Positions 11,749-22,847 of a stretch of 64,000 nt of DNA are shown one piece after another (the stretch's first letter is position 1; the number at the start of each line of letters is the position of its first letter). The stretch lies in the NCBI RefSeq assembly GCF_003703395.1, contig NZ_RDQN01000004.1, forward strand, positions 186,001 through 250,000. Direction: 5' to 3'. The notes below the pieces were generated by a model, which was not told the DNA's origin, did not search any database, and was given only the letters and a program-made list of their open reading frames with translations. The position numbers and the translations under genes were made by a program. The stretch comes from Pseudoxanthomonas spadix (lineage in GTDB: Bacteria; Pseudomonadota; Gammaproteobacteria; Xanthomonadales; Xanthomonadaceae).

Positions 11749-11947
11749 GGCGGGTCTTGACCCGCCATGCGTGGGTTCAGCCGGTGTCGCGGTGGCGGTC
11801 TTGACCGGCCATGCATGGTTCAACCGGTGTGGCGGTGGCGGTCTTGACCGGCCATGCATGGATCACCGGTGTGGCGGTGGCGGGTCGAGACCCGCCCTAC
11901 GGCTGGACGCGCGTCGGTGTGCGGTGGCGGGTCGAGACCCGCCCTAC
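11745..11947. repeat. GTAG-REP cluster (four or five units)
   Basis: A block of related palindromes between two convergent genes. The left element at 11745-11766 is GTAG followed by GGCGGGTC-TT-GACCCGCC. Two inverted copies, GGCGGGTC-GA-GACCCGCC followed by CTAC, are at 11879-11900 and 11926-11947. Between them, degenerate units starting near 11781 and 11824 (GGCGGTC-TTGACCGGCC core) repeat with a 42-49 base period, each introduced by CCGGTG(T/G)NGCGGTGGCGG. The GTAG head and palindrome match the REP type described in Stenotrophomonas. The outer copies point toward each other and each provides a gene's stop codon. Confidence 0.85.
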
Positions 11948-13143
11948 GGCTCGACGCGCGCCGGCGCCACGCCGGTGTATTGCGCGCGCGGGCGGATGAG
12001 CTTGCCCAGGGTCTGCTGCTCCAGCACGTGCGCCAGCCACCCGGCCAGGCGCCCGCAGGCGAACAGCACCAGCGCGGCCGGGGCGGGCAGGCCATGGACA
12101 TAGCAGAGCGTGGCCAGCATCAGGTCCACGTTCGGGCGCAGGCCGCTGACTTCGTGCGCACGCGCGATCACCGTTTCCGCCTGCGCCAGCCGTGGCGTGC
12201 CGGCGGCGCGTTGGCGCAGCATGGCCAGCAGTTCGGCCGCGCGCGGATCGCCGTGCGGATACAGCGCATGGCCGAAGCCGGGAAGATCGTCGCCATGGTT
12301 CCAGCGGGCGATGACCTCGTCGGCGCCCGCTTCCAGCAGTGCATGGGCGCGGGCGGTCGCGCCGCCGTGACGTGGGCCGGACAGCGCGGCCAGGCCGCTG
12401 CACACCGTGGCGTGCAGGTGGGCACCGGTGGAGGCCACCACGCGCGCGGCAAAGGCCGACACGTTCAGTTCGTGGTCGGCGCACAGCACCAGTGCGGCCC
12501 GGACCAGCTCGGCCAGTTCTGCGTTGCCGGGCGCCCAGTGGTCGGCCAGCTGCTGGTGGACCGGAGCCGCACTGGGATGGCCGGCAGTCAGCAGCGCGGC
12601 GTTCTGGCGCAGCAGCAGCGCAGCCAGGTCGTGGCGCAGCGGCAGGGCCAGGTTGAAGGAGTGGCGCACCTCCAGGGCCAGCAACGGCATGCAGGCCAGG
12701 GTGCGTTCCAGCGGGGGCAGGGCGGCGTTGTCGGCCAGGCCTGCCAGTGTCTCGGGCCAGGGCGCGGGCGTGGCGGCGAACGGGTCGTGCGCTCCGCAAT
12801 CCCACAGCAGCCGGGCGGCGTCCTCCAGGGTGGCGCCAGCGCGGACCGCGGCCACCGCCGACTGCCCGCGGTAGTAAGGCCCGTCGGGCTGGATCAGCGA
12901 GATCCGGGTTTCCAGCACCGGCAGGCCGCGGTCCAGGCTTTGCGCCGCTCCGCGCGCGGCGCCGCGGCCGGCGCGCTTGTTGCGGGCCAGGCGCTCCACG
13001 TCCTGGCGGCGATACATGCGGCTGCGATGGTCGGTGCCGGGCCGGGACACCAGCCGGCCGCGGCTGACGTAGGCGTACAGCGTGGCCGCACTGATGCCCA
13101 GCAGTTGGCAGGCCTGGGCGGCGGGGATGAGGTCGTCGTCCAT
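11944..13143 (-). CDS. Helix-turn-helix / citrate synthase fusion protein
   Basis: A 399-residue protein with a MerR/excisionase-like DNA-binding helix-turn-helix at residues 5-55 (AAQACQLLGISAATLYAYVSRG, then SRMYRRQDVERL) joined to a complete citrate synthase fold. The catalytic triad is intact: His259 in GPRHGG, His292 in GFGHALY and Asp340 in NVDLML, plus the substrate histidine in ADHELN (224). It could therefore make citrate or 2-methylcitrate, bind DNA, or do both. It is divergent from prpB and faces two palindromes, so I infer a metabolite-sensing regulator of prpBC. ATG 13143 is preferred over the TTG at 13182, which would place the palindrome inside the coding sequence. The TAG stop is provided by the repeat. 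Confidence 0.85.
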   Translation of the reverse strand: MDDDLIPAAQACQLLGISAATLYAYVSRGRLVSRPGTDHRSRMYRRQDVERLARNKRAGRGAARGAAQSLDRGLPVLETRISLIQPDGPYYRGQSAVAAVRAGATLEDAARLLWDCGAHDPFAATPAPWPETLAGLADNAALPPLERTLACMPLLALEVRHSFNLALPLRHDLAALLLRQNAALLTAGHPSAAPVHQQLADHWAPGNAELAELVRAALVLCADHELNVSAFAARVVASTGAHLHATVCSGLAALSGPRHGGATARAHALLEAGADEVIARWNHGDDLPGFGHALYPHGDPRAAELLAMLRQRAAGTPRLAQAETVIARAHEVSGLRPNVDLMLATLCYVHGLPAPAALVLFACGRLAGWLAHVLEQQTLGKLIRPRAQYTGVAPARVEP

Positions 13144-13169
13144 CTGGGCGTGGAGGCTCAACAGGTTGA

Positions 13170-13193
13170 TTGATGCGATCAAGATTGATCAAT
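13170..13193. promoter_or_regulatory. Twin palindromes in the prp divergent control region
   Basis: Two adjacent perfect inverted repeats, TTGAT-GCG-ATCAA (13170-13182) and ATTGATCAAT (13184-13193), share the TTGAT/ATCAA half-site. They lie 26 bases upstream of the HTH-citrate synthase start and 97 bases upstream of prpB. This AT-richer patch stands out from its GC-rich surroundings and is the best operator candidate for the divergent pair. Confidence 0.6.
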
Positions 13194-13290
13194 GCATTGG
13201 AGAGTGCCAGATTGCGCCTCGTCCTGCGAGTGCCGCGCGCCGCTTCGGCCACCGCCTGGCACATGCCCTACCTACCCAAGGAGTCCGACC

Positions 13291-14181
13291 ATGCCCTCAT
13301 CGACCCCCGGCGCCCGCTTCCGCGCGGCCCTGGCCGCCGAATCCCCGCTGCAGGTGATCGGCGCGATCAACGCCAACCACGCCCTGCTGGCCAAGCGCGC
13401 CGGCTACCGGGCGGTGTACCTGTCCGGCGGCGGCGTGGCGGCCGGCTCGCTGGGCATGCCGGACCTGGGCATCAACACGCTGGAAGACGTGCTGGTCGAT
13501 ACCCGCCGCATCACCGACGTGTGCGACCTGCCGCTGCTGGTGGACATCGATACCGGCTTTGGCGCCAGCGCCTTCAATATCGAGCGCACCATCAAGTCGC
13601 TGATCAAGGCTGGCGCGGCGGCGTGCCACATCGAGGACCAGGTCGGCGCCAAGCGCTGCGGTCATCGGCCGGGCAAGGAAATCGTCTCGCAGAGCGAGAT
13701 GGCCGACCGGGTCAAGGCCGCCGCCGACGCCAAGACCGATGCGGACTTCTTCCTGATTGCGCGCACCGATGCGATCCAGGTCGAGGGTGTGGACAGGGCG
13801 ATCGAACGCGCCATCGCCTGCGTCGAGGCCGGTGCCGACGGCATCTTCGCCGAGGCCTCCTACGACCTGGGCACCTACAAGCGCTTCGTCGAGGCGGTCA
13901 AGGTGCCGGTGCTGGCCAACATCACCGAGTTCGGCGCCACGCCGCTGTTCACCCGCGACGAGCTGGCCAGCGTCGGGGTGGCCATCCAGCTCTATCCGCT
14001 GTCGGCGTTCCGCGCCATGAACAAGGCCGCGGAAAACGTCTATACCGCCATCCGCCGCGACGGCCATCAGAAAGCGGTGCTCGACACCATGCAGACCCGC
14101 GAGGAGCTGTATGACCGCATCGGTTATCACGCCTTCGAGAACAAGCTCGATGCATTGTTCTCCAGGAACAAGGCCGGCTGA
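13291..14181 (+). CDS. prpB: 2-methylisocitrate lyase
   Basis: Cleaves 2-methylisocitrate to pyruvate and succinate, the last step of the methylcitrate cycle. The 296-residue protein has the isocitrate lyase/PEP mutase barrel with the metal-binding VDIDTGFG block (85-91) and the catalytic KRCGH loop with Cys123. The ATG at 13291 follows AAGGAG 7 bases upstream. Open sequence before it contains the control region. It is followed by prpC after 129 bases on the same strand and is divergent from the HTH-citrate synthase gene. Confidence 0.96.
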   Translation: MPSSTPGARFRAALAAESPLQVIGAINANHALLAKRAGYRAVYLSGGGVAAGSLGMPDLGINTLEDVLVDTRRITDVCDLPLLVDIDTGFGASAFNIERTIKSLIKAGAAACHIEDQVGAKRCGHRPGKEIVSQSEMADRVKAAADAKTDADFFLIARTDAIQVEGVDRAIERAIACVEAGADGIFAEASYDLGTYKRFVEAVKVPVLANITEFGATPLFTRDELASVGVAIQLYPLSAFRAMNKAAENVYTAIRRDGHQKAVLDTMQTREELYDRIGYHAFENKLDALFSRNKAG

Positions 14182-14310
14182 AACCGCGCGGTCGGCCTGC
14201 AGCCTTCAGATGCCGCAGCGGCAATCGGGCCAGTCCAGCGGCGCCGCGCCAGCAGCAGCGGCATCTTCCATCCAGATCGATATTCCCAGAGCAGAAGAGC
14301 GAGTAATCAC

Positions 14311-15468
14311 ATGAGCGAATCGGCCCCCGCCACACCCGGCTTCAAGCCCAAGAAATCCGTCGCGCTTTCGGGCACGCCTGCGGGCAACACCGCGCTGTGT
14401 ACCGTCGGCCGCACCGGCAACGACCTGCATTACCGCGGCTACGACATCATGGACCTGGCCAACAGCGAGTTCGAGGAGATTGCCTACCTGCTGGTGCACG
14501 GCAAGCTGCCGAACGAAGCGGAGCTGCGCGGCTACAAGGCCAGGCTGAAGATGCTGCGCGGCCTGCCGGCCCCATTGAAGGCCGCGCTGGAACAGCTGCC
14601 GCCGGGGACCCATCCGATGGACGTCATGCGCACCGGCGTATCGGTCCTGGGCTGCGTGCTGCCGGAGAAGGATGACCACAACCATCCCGGCGCACGCGAC
14701 ATCGCCGACCGGCTGATGGCCTCGCTGGGTTCGATGCTGCTGTACTGGTACCACTTCGCCTTCAACGGCAAGCGCATCGAGGTGGAAACCGACGACGATT
14801 CGATCGGCGGCCACTTCCTGCACTTGTTGCATGGCGAAGAACCCAGCGCTGCGTGGGTCAAAGCGATGCATACCTCGCTGGTGCTGTATGCCGAGCACGA
14901 GTTCAATGCCTCGACCTTCACTTGTCGTGTGATCGCCGGCACCGGCAGCGACATGTACAGCGCCATCGTCGGCGGCATCGGCGCGCTGCGCGGGCCCAAG
15001 CACGGCGGCGCCAATGAAGTGGCCTTCGAGATCCAGAAGCGCTACGACAGCCCCGATGAAGCCGAAGCCGACATCAAGGCGCGCGTGGAGCGCAAGGAAG
15101 TGGTGATCGGCTTCGGCCACCCGGTCTATACCGTCAGCGACCCGCGCAACAAGATCATCAAGCAGGTCGCCCACGACCTGTCCAAGGCCCAGGGCAGCAC
15201 CAAGATGTACGACATCGCCGAGCGCCTGGAACAGGTGATGTGGGACATCAAGAAGATGTTCCCCAACCTGGACTGGTTCAGCGCGGTCAGCTACCACATG
15301 ATGGGCGTACCCACGGCGATGTTCACGCCGCTGTTCGTCATCGCCCGCACCGCAGGCTGGAGCGCGCACGTCATCGAGCAGCGCATCGACGGCAAGATCA
15401 TCCGCCCCAGCGCGAACTACACCGGCCCGGAGGAACTGGAGTTCGTGCCGCTGAAAAAACGCGCGTGA
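14311..15468 (+). CDS. prpC: 2-methylcitrate synthase
   Basis: Condenses propionyl-CoA with oxaloacetate. The 385-residue protein has the PrpC N-terminus ([26 protein letters not shown]) and the catalytic set His196 (AEHEFNAST), His231 (GPKHGG), His270 (GFGHPVY) and Asp321 (NLDWFSA). It is shorter than TCA citrate synthases and lacks their N-terminal extension. It ends an apparent prpB-prpC operon. Unlike many proteobacterial prp operons, no acnD, prpD or prpF follows, because a strong terminator lies 34 bases after the stop. Confidence 0.95.
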   Translation: MSESAPATPGFKPKKSVALSGTPAGNTALCTVGRTGNDLHYRGYDIMDLANSEFEEIAYLLVHGKLPNEAELRGYKARLKMLRGLPAPLKAALEQLPPGTHPMDVMRTGVSVLGCVLPEKDDHNHPGARDIADRLMASLGSMLLYWYHFAFNGKRIEVETDDDSIGGHFLHLLHGEEPSAAWVKAMHTSLVLYAEHEFNASTFTCRVIAGTGSDMYSAIVGGIGALRGPKHGGANEVAFEIQKRYDSPDEAEADIKARVERKEVVIGFGHPVYTVSDPRNKIIKQVAHDLSKAQGSTKMYDIAERLEQVMWDIKKMFPNLDWFSAVSYHMMGVPTAMFTPLFVIARTAGWSAHVIEQRIDGKIIRPSANYTGPEELEFVPLKKRA

Positions 15469-15501
15469 TCCATCGCTGCGCGATGCGCATCGCGTGGACC
15501 C

Positions 15502-15533
15502 AAGAAGGGCCGGCGATCAAGCCGGCCCTTCTT
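15502..15533 (+). terminator. Strong hairpin after prpC
   Basis: A perfect 13-bp stem, AAGAAGGGCCGGC paired with GCCGGCCCTTCTT around a GATCAA loop, followed by TTGTT. The symmetrical A/T ends suggest it can also act on transcripts from the convergent hydrolase gene. Confidence 0.88.
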
Positions 15534-15556
15534 GTTATGCATCACATCAATGGCCA

Positions 15557-16021
15557 TCAGGAGCGCGGCGCCGGCTTGAGCGACTGCACGCGGTAAAAGG
15601 TGTGGTCGCCAATGGTGGCCACCGTGTAGGCATTGCTCCAGGTCGGCGTGGCGATCGCATGGGCGGCGAAGTGGCTGGCGCCGGGCACGATCTCGCGCCG
15701 CGCGCCGCGCGGCAGCGACCAGTTGCGCTCCGCATCCAGCGCCACCGACACCGACTTGGCCCAGGCGTCGCCGTTCCGCAGACGGGTGGAGGCGGGCATG
15801 ATGCCGGGGGCGAACTGGTGGCGCGCAGTCACCACATCGCACAGCGAATCGCCCCACAGGCCACTGTCGCGACGACGTAGCGCCACCTCAGCGACTGCTT
15901 CCTGTCCACGCACGCTCTGATCGCGGGCTTCCAGGTAGACGGTGGCCGACAGGCACAGCGAATCTGCGGCCGGCTGCGGCAACATGTTCTGCGACAGCCA
16001 TAAAATCCAGGCCAGTTTCAT
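15557..16021 (-). CDS. SleB-like cell wall hydrolase
   Basis: A 154-residue protein of the Hydrolase_2 (SleB/cortex-lytic) family, expected to cut peptidoglycan. Family features are the LCLSATVYLEARDQ start with its catalytic Glu, the GQEAVAEVALRR helix and the ASHFAAHA / HTFYRV C-terminal blocks. The N-terminus MKLAWILWLSQNML may be a short signal or anchor. The ATG at 16021 has a good ribosome binding site (AAGGAGT). It is a single gene converging on the prpC terminator. Confidence 0.82.
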   Translation of the reverse strand: MKLAWILWLSQNMLPQPAADSLCLSATVYLEARDQSVRGQEAVAEVALRRRDSGLWGDSLCDVVTARHQFAPGIMPASTRLRNGDAWAKSVSVALDAERNWSLPRGARREIVPGASHFAAHAIATPTWSNAYTVATIGDHTFYRVQSLKPAPRS

Positions 16022-16334
16022 GGGACTCCTTGCTCCGTTTGGCCGCAGGTTCCTGGTCGTCCCCCCATGTTGCGTGGGAAGACGGCCGAGCCCTGCAGTT
16101 GAGCGTCATGGGGAGGCAGCCGTCTGGCGGGCTGCCCGGGTCTGGCCTGAACCAAAGGTCGGCCAGAAGAACCCGCCTGGACTGGGTGGCGGGGTCGGAA
16201 AGTCGGCGCAAGGTATGGGCCAAATTCAAAACCTCACCTGAATATCACCGCTTGCATTCACCCCGCTGACCCGCTAGGCAGGCTTTGTTTTCAGGCGCTC
16301 GGCGATGGCGCTTTGCAACATCCAGAGGCGTGAT
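16022..16334. other. Non-coding gap between the SleB-like gene and fadH
   Basis: 313 bases with no frame that shows protein features. The only structure I notice is a small inverted repeat, GGCAGCC near 16115 with GGCTGCC near 16130. It should hold the promoter of the SleB-like gene and the 3' end of the fadH transcript, but I cannot point to a clear -10, -35 or terminator. Confidence 0.4.
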
Positions 16335-18764
<2,430 letters not shown>

Positions 18765-19844
18765 ATGAACAAGAAACTTCTCTGTGCCGCGATGTTGGCC
18801 GGACTGGGCGTGGCGCAGGCCGCTTCGGCTCAGGAATTTGATGACCGTTGGTACCTGACCGGTGCAGTTGGTTACAACTTCCAGGACAGCTCGCGCGAGA
18901 CCGACGACGCGCCGTTCGCCTCGATCGGCCTGGGCAAGTTCATCAGCCCGAACTGGTCGCTGGATGGCGAACTCAACTACCAGAACCCCAGCCTTGATCC
19001 GGAAGACAACCTGAACTGGAGCCAGTACGGCATTTCGTTCGACCTGCGTCGCCACTTCATCCAGGAAGGCCGCGGCTGGAACCCGTACGTGCTGATGGGC
19101 CTGGGCTACCAGCAGTCCGAAGAAGAGTACGACGCCTTCCCGAACCCGGATTCCCCGGGCGACAACGATGAAGGTTACTTCGCCGCCAAGGTCGGCCTCG
19201 GTCTGCAGACCACCTTTGACAAGCGGGTCGCCGTGCGCGCTGAAGTCGCCTATCGCGCCGACTTCAACGACGAAAGCCATCGTGCTCCGGACGAGGACTA
19301 TTTCGGCGACGTGCTGGCTTCGGTCGGCGTGGTGATCCCGCTGGGCACCAAGGCCGAGCCGGTTGCACCGCCGCCGCCGCCGCCGCCGGCTCAGACCTGC
19401 GCCGACCTGGATGACGACGGTGACGGTGTCAACAATTGCGATGACAAGTGCCCCGGCTCGCAGGCTGGCCAGACCATTGGTCCGGACGGCTGCCCGGCTC
19501 CGGTCACCATCGACCTGAAGGGTGTGAACTTCGACTTCGACAAGGCGACCCTGCGTCCTGACGCCGTGTCTATCCTGTCCGAAGCCGTGCAGATCCTGCA
19601 GCGCTACCCGGACCTGAAGGTTGAAGTCGCCGGCCACACCGACTCGGTCGGTACCGATGCCTACAATCAGGGGCTGTCCGAGCGTCGCGCCAAGGCCGTG
19701 TATGACTACCTGACCAGCAACGGCGTTGACGCATCGCGTCTGCAGGGCCCGGTCGGTTACGGCGAGAGCCGTCCGATCGACACCAACGAGACTGCCGAAG
19801 GCCGTGCGAAGAACCGTCGCACCGAGCTGAACGTCCAGAACTGA
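18765..19844 (+). CDS. OmpA-family outer membrane porin with TSP3 repeats
   Basis: A 359-residue outer membrane protein linking the membrane to peptidoglycan. It has a signal peptide (residues 1-22, ending ASAQE), an 8-strand beta-barrel to about residue 195, a proline-only linker (APPPPPPPPAQ), a calcium-binding thrombospondin type-3 segment (DLDDDGDGVNNCDDKCPGS) and a C-terminal OmpA peptidoglycan-binding domain (NFDFDKATLRPDA, VAGHTDSVGTDAYNQGLSERRA). The ATG at 18765 has a strong AAGGAG. It resembles the abundant OprF/OmpA of xanthomonads and should be highly expressed. A good terminator follows. Confidence 0.94.
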   Translation: MNKKLLCAAMLAGLGVAQAASAQEFDDRWYLTGAVGYNFQDSSRETDDAPFASIGLGKFISPNWSLDGELNYQNPSLDPEDNLNWSQYGISFDLRRHFIQEGRGWNPYVLMGLGYQQSEEEYDAFPNPDSPGDNDEGYFAAKVGLGLQTTFDKRVAVRAEVAYRADFNDESHRAPDEDYFGDVLASVGVVIPLGTKAEPVAPPPPPPPAQTCADLDDDGDGVNNCDDKCPGSQAGQTIGPDGCPAPVTIDLKGVNFDFDKATLRPDAVSILSEAVQILQRYPDLKVEVAGHTDSVGTDAYNQGLSERRAKAVYDYLTSNGVDASRLQGPVGYGESRPIDTNETAEGRAKNRRTELNVQN

Positions 19845-19899
19845 TCTGGCGGCACTCCTGGCAAGTCGCGGCCTCTGGCCGCGCTTGCCTGGCATCAAG

Positions 19900-19925
19900 A
19901 AACCCGGCCTTGCGCCGGGTTTTCT
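19900..19925 (+). terminator. Terminator of the OmpA gene
   Basis: AAACCCGGC and GCCGGGTTT form a 9-bp stem around CTTGC, followed by a T-rich run (TTTTCTGTTTC), about 56 bases after the stop codon. Confidence 0.88.
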
Positions 19926-20060
19926 GTTTCTGCGCGTCGCCCGGCTCGTATTCACTCTTTTTTTTCAATCATTTGCGGACAAAACATCGCGTAAAACGGT
20001 TGATGCGCTCCACCTGCTTGCCTACACTCGCCACACTCCTTCCGTCATCAGGACCCGCCC

Positions 20061-20558
20061 ATGCGTGTGCGCCCTCTCGCGTTCCTGTCGCTGCTTGCCG
20101 CCGCTCCGTTCGCACACGCCCTGCAGCCGCAGAGCTGCAACGGGTTCAGCCCCCAGCCGCTGCCGCAGCGCGCCACGATCCTGCCGCCGGTGGCGGCGGA
20201 ATTGTTCGCCAACACCACCCAGCTCGGTGCGCCCAGTGGCGTGCTGGCCCAGTCCTACGACGAGACCCGGTCCGTGGACCGGGTGCTGCTGCGCCTGAAG
20301 GCGGATGGCTGCCGCGAACTGGCCCTGGCCACGCCTGCGGTCAAGGCCAACGATCCGGCGGCCTACAAGCCAAAGACCCAGTTCGACAATTCGCCGTGGC
20401 GGTTCGACATGAACCAGGGCGGCAAGCGCATGACCGCCGACGAGTTCGACGCGTGGATGAAGTCGCGTGGCGTGCGCGTGGTCAAGGCCAGGCCGGCCGC
20501 GTCCGCGCCGGCCCTGGCCGAGCCGGCGGCCGCCGTCGTGCCGGTCATGCAGAAGTGA
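20061..20558 (+). CDS. Secreted protein of unknown function
   Basis: A 165-residue protein with a clean signal peptide (MRVRPLAFLSLLAAAPFAHA, cleavage before LQPQSC). The mature part has two cysteines (CNGFSP and DGCREL), which could form one disulfide, a central helix region and a low-complexity Ala/Pro tail from about residue 140. I recognise no domain. Codon use matches the neighbours, which supports a real gene. It is followed 44 bases later by a pseudouridine synthase gene on the same strand, without an obvious functional link. Confidence 0.7.
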   Translation: MRVRPLAFLSLLAAAPFAHALQPQSCNGFSPQPLPQRATILPPVAAELFANTTQLGAPSGVLAQSYDETRSVDRVLLRLKADGCRELALATPAVKANDPAAYKPKTQFDNSPWRFDMNQGGKRMTADEFDAWMKSRGVRVVKARPAASAPALAEPAAAVVPVMQK

Positions 20559-20602
20559 GCACGGCCGGCACCCGCCGGCCTGCTCCGCAACGTCCAGGAT
20601 AG

Positions 20603-21361
20603 ATGCCGGCCCGCGGACCGGTTCGCGATTCGGCGCCCCGGCATGGGTTGGCGCGCGCGCTGTCCAGGCTCGGCCTGTGCTCGCGCACCGAGGCCGCGCG
20701 CTGGGTCGCGGCCGGCCGCGTGCGCGTGGATGGGCGGATCGTGCGAGATCCGGAGTTTCCGACCATCGCCGGGCGTTCGCATATCGAGGTGGCCGGGTTG
20801 GCCGAAGCCGCCGCCGCGCGCCGCTACGTGATGCTCAACAAGCCGCGCGGGCTGGTGACCAGCACCGCCGACGAACGCGGGCGGGACACCATCTACCGCT
20901 GCCTGCAGGACGCGGGGCTGCCTTGGCTGGCACCGGTCGGGCGGCTGGACAAGGCCAGCGAAGGCCTGCTGCTGATGAGCAATGACCCGGCCTGGGCCGC
21001 GGCGATCACCGCTCCGGCGAGCGGCCCGGACAAGACCTACCACGTGCAGGTCGATGCGATTCCCGATGCGGCGCTGCTGTCCGCCCTGGAGCAGGGCCGG
21101 CAGCTCGATGGCCAGGCGCTGCGCGCGGCGTCGGCGCGGCTGTTGCGCACCGGTACGCGCAATGCGTGGCTGGAGATCATCCTGGATGAAGGCCGCAACC
21201 GGCAGATCCGCCGGCTGCTGCAGGCCTTCGACCTGGCAACACTGCGGCTGGTGCGCGTGGCGATCGGTCCGCTTGCGCTGGGCGCTCTGGCCAAGGGTGC
21301 CTGGCGCGAACTGACACCAGAGGAAGTCCGCGCGCTGGCGCCGCCAGCGATCAGCGATTAG
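20603..21361 (+). CDS. RsuA/RluB/E/F-family RNA pseudouridine synthase
   Basis: A 252-residue enzyme isomerising a uridine in rRNA or tRNA. An N-terminal S4 domain (residues 15-60, LSRLGLCSRTEAARWVAAGRV) is followed by the catalytic domain with YVMLNKPRGLVTS, the catalytic Asp in GRLDKASEGLLL and the C-terminal NRQIRRLL motif. The target site is not determinable. A second member of this family (RluF-like) is encoded at 53084. It converges on kbl. Confidence 0.9.
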   Translation: MPARGPVRDSAPRHGLARALSRLGLCSRTEAARWVAAGRVRVDGRIVRDPEFPTIAGRSHIEVAGLAEAAAARRYVMLNKPRGLVTSTADERGRDTIYRCLQDAGLPWLAPVGRLDKASEGLLLMSNDPAWAAAITAPASGPDKTYHVQVDAIPDAALLSALEQGRQLDGQALRAASARLLRTGTRNAWLEIILDEGRNRQIRRLLQAFDLATLRLVRVAIGPLALGALAKGAWRELTPEEVRALAPPAISD

Positions 21362-21446
21362 GCGGCGTGGCAACGCGGCAGGTGCACTGCAGGCAGCGCG
21401 CTCAGCACTTCGATGGCGGCGTGCCTTGCACCTGGCGCGCTGCCGA

Positions 21447-22655
21447 TCAGCCTTTCAGCACGCCCAGCTCGTGGCCGATCCGGGTGAAGGCGTCGATTGC
21501 CATGTCCAGGTGCGTGCGCGTATGCGCGGCGCTGATCTGGACGCGGATGCGCGCCTGGCCCTTGGGCACGACCGGAAAGAAGAAGCCGATCGCATAGATG
21601 CCTTCTTCCAGCAGGCGCTGGGCAAAGCGCTGGGCCAGCGGCGCGTCGTAAAGCATCACCGGGGTAATCGGATGCACGCCCGGCTTCAGGTCGAACCCGG
21701 CGGCGGTCATCTGCCCGCGGAAGTACGTGGTGTTTTCCTGCAGCTGCGCGCGCAGCTCGCCTGCGGCATCGAGCATGTCGAAGGCGGTGATGCCGGAAGC
21801 CACCACGTGTGGCGGCAGCGAATTGGAGAACAGGTACGGGCGCGAGCGCTGGCGCAGCAGTTCGATCACTTCGGCGCTGGCAGTGGTGAAGCCCCCCACC
21901 GCGCCGCCCATGGCCTTGCCCAGGGTGCCGGTGATGATGTCGATCCTGTCCAGCACGCCTTTCACTTCGGCCGAGCCGCGCCCCGTTTCGCCGAGGAACC
22001 CGGTGGCGTGGCATTCGTCGATGTGGACCAGCGCGCCGTATCGTGCGGCCAGTGTGGTGATTTCATCCAGCGGGGCGATGAAGCCGTCCATCGAGAACAC
22101 CCCGTCGGTGGTGATCAGCTTGGTTCTGCAGCCGGCAGCATCGGCGGCCTGCAGCTGCGCTTCCAGGTCGGCCATGTCGCAGTTGGCGTAGCGCAGGCGC
22201 CTGGCCTTGCACAGGCGGATGCCGTCGATGATCGAGGCATGGTTGAGGCTGTCGGAGATGACCGCATCATCCTCGCCCAGCAGTGGCTCGAACAGCCCGC
22301 CGTTGGCATCGAAGCAGGCCGCGTAGAGGATCGTGTCCTGCTTGCCGAAAAAGCGGGCGATCCTGGCTTCCAGCCGCTTGTGCAGGTCCTGGGTGCCGCA
22401 GATGAAGCGCACCGAGGCCATGCCGAAACCGTGCGTGTCCAGTGCCTGTTTGGCTGCCTGGATGATGTCCGGGTGGTCGGCCAGGCCCAGGTAGTTGTTG
22501 GCGCAGAAATTCAGCACCGTGTGGCCGTCTTCGAGCGTGATTTGCGCCGACTGCGGGCCGGTGATGATGCGCTCGGACTTGAACAGGCCGGCGGCGCGGA
22601 TGTCCTCCAGTTCCTCGGCATAGCGATGGGTCAGAGCGGGGCGGGCGTCGGTCAT
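21447..22655 (-). CDS. kbl: Glycine C-acetyltransferase (2-amino-3-ketobutyrate CoA ligase)
   Basis: Second step of threonine catabolism: cleaves 2-amino-3-ketobutyrate with CoA to glycine and acetyl-CoA. The 402-residue PLP enzyme has Lys247 in [12 protein letters not shown] as the Schiff-base residue, Asp213 in HIDECHATG, the [10 protein letters not shown] block and [11 protein letters not shown]. The length is normal. Its usual partner tdh is encoded 5 kb away on the same strand instead of next to it, with the sulfate transporter genes between. It is divergent from sbp. Confidence 0.96.
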   Translation of the reverse strand: MTDARPALTHRYAEELEDIRAAGLFKSERIITGPQSAQITLEDGHTVLNFCANNYLGLADHPDIIQAAKQALDTHGFGMASVRFICGTQDLHKRLEARIARFFGKQDTILYAACFDANGGLFEPLLGEDDAVISDSLNHASIIDGIRLCKARRLRYANCDMADLEAQLQAADAAGCRTKLITTDGVFSMDGFIAPLDEITTLAARYGALVHIDECHATGFLGETGRGSAEVKGVLDRIDIITGTLGKAMGGAVGGFTTASAEVIELLRQRSRPYLFSNSLPPHVVASGITAFDMLDAAGELRAQLQENTTYFRGQMTAAGFDLKPGVHPITPVMLYDAPLAQRFAQRLLEEGIYAIGFFFPVVPKGQARIRVQISAAHTRTHLDMAIDAFTRIGHELGVLKG

Positions 22656-22847
22656 CGGACGAAGGCCTGTGCGGCTGGACGGGGGCGGCCATGTTACCCG
22701 GCCGGGTGGATCGTACCTGCCATGGCATCATGCTGATTGCCGTTGGAGATGAGCATGCGCGCTTTCATTATTTCGCGGCACACTCATGCCTGTGCAGCAT
22801 GAGATTGACTGAACGCGGCCTGGCCGCCCCTGCCCCCGAGGTGTGTC

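Noticed and set aside
11781..11914. CRISPR-like spacing in the REP cluster
   Set aside because: The repeats are palindromic REP units without unique spacers of even length, and no cas gene is in the window.
13170..13182. FNR/Anr site before prpB
   Set aside because: TTGAT and ATCAA are separated by 3 bases, whereas FNR needs 4. The second palindrome has none. It is kept as an operator of unknown type.
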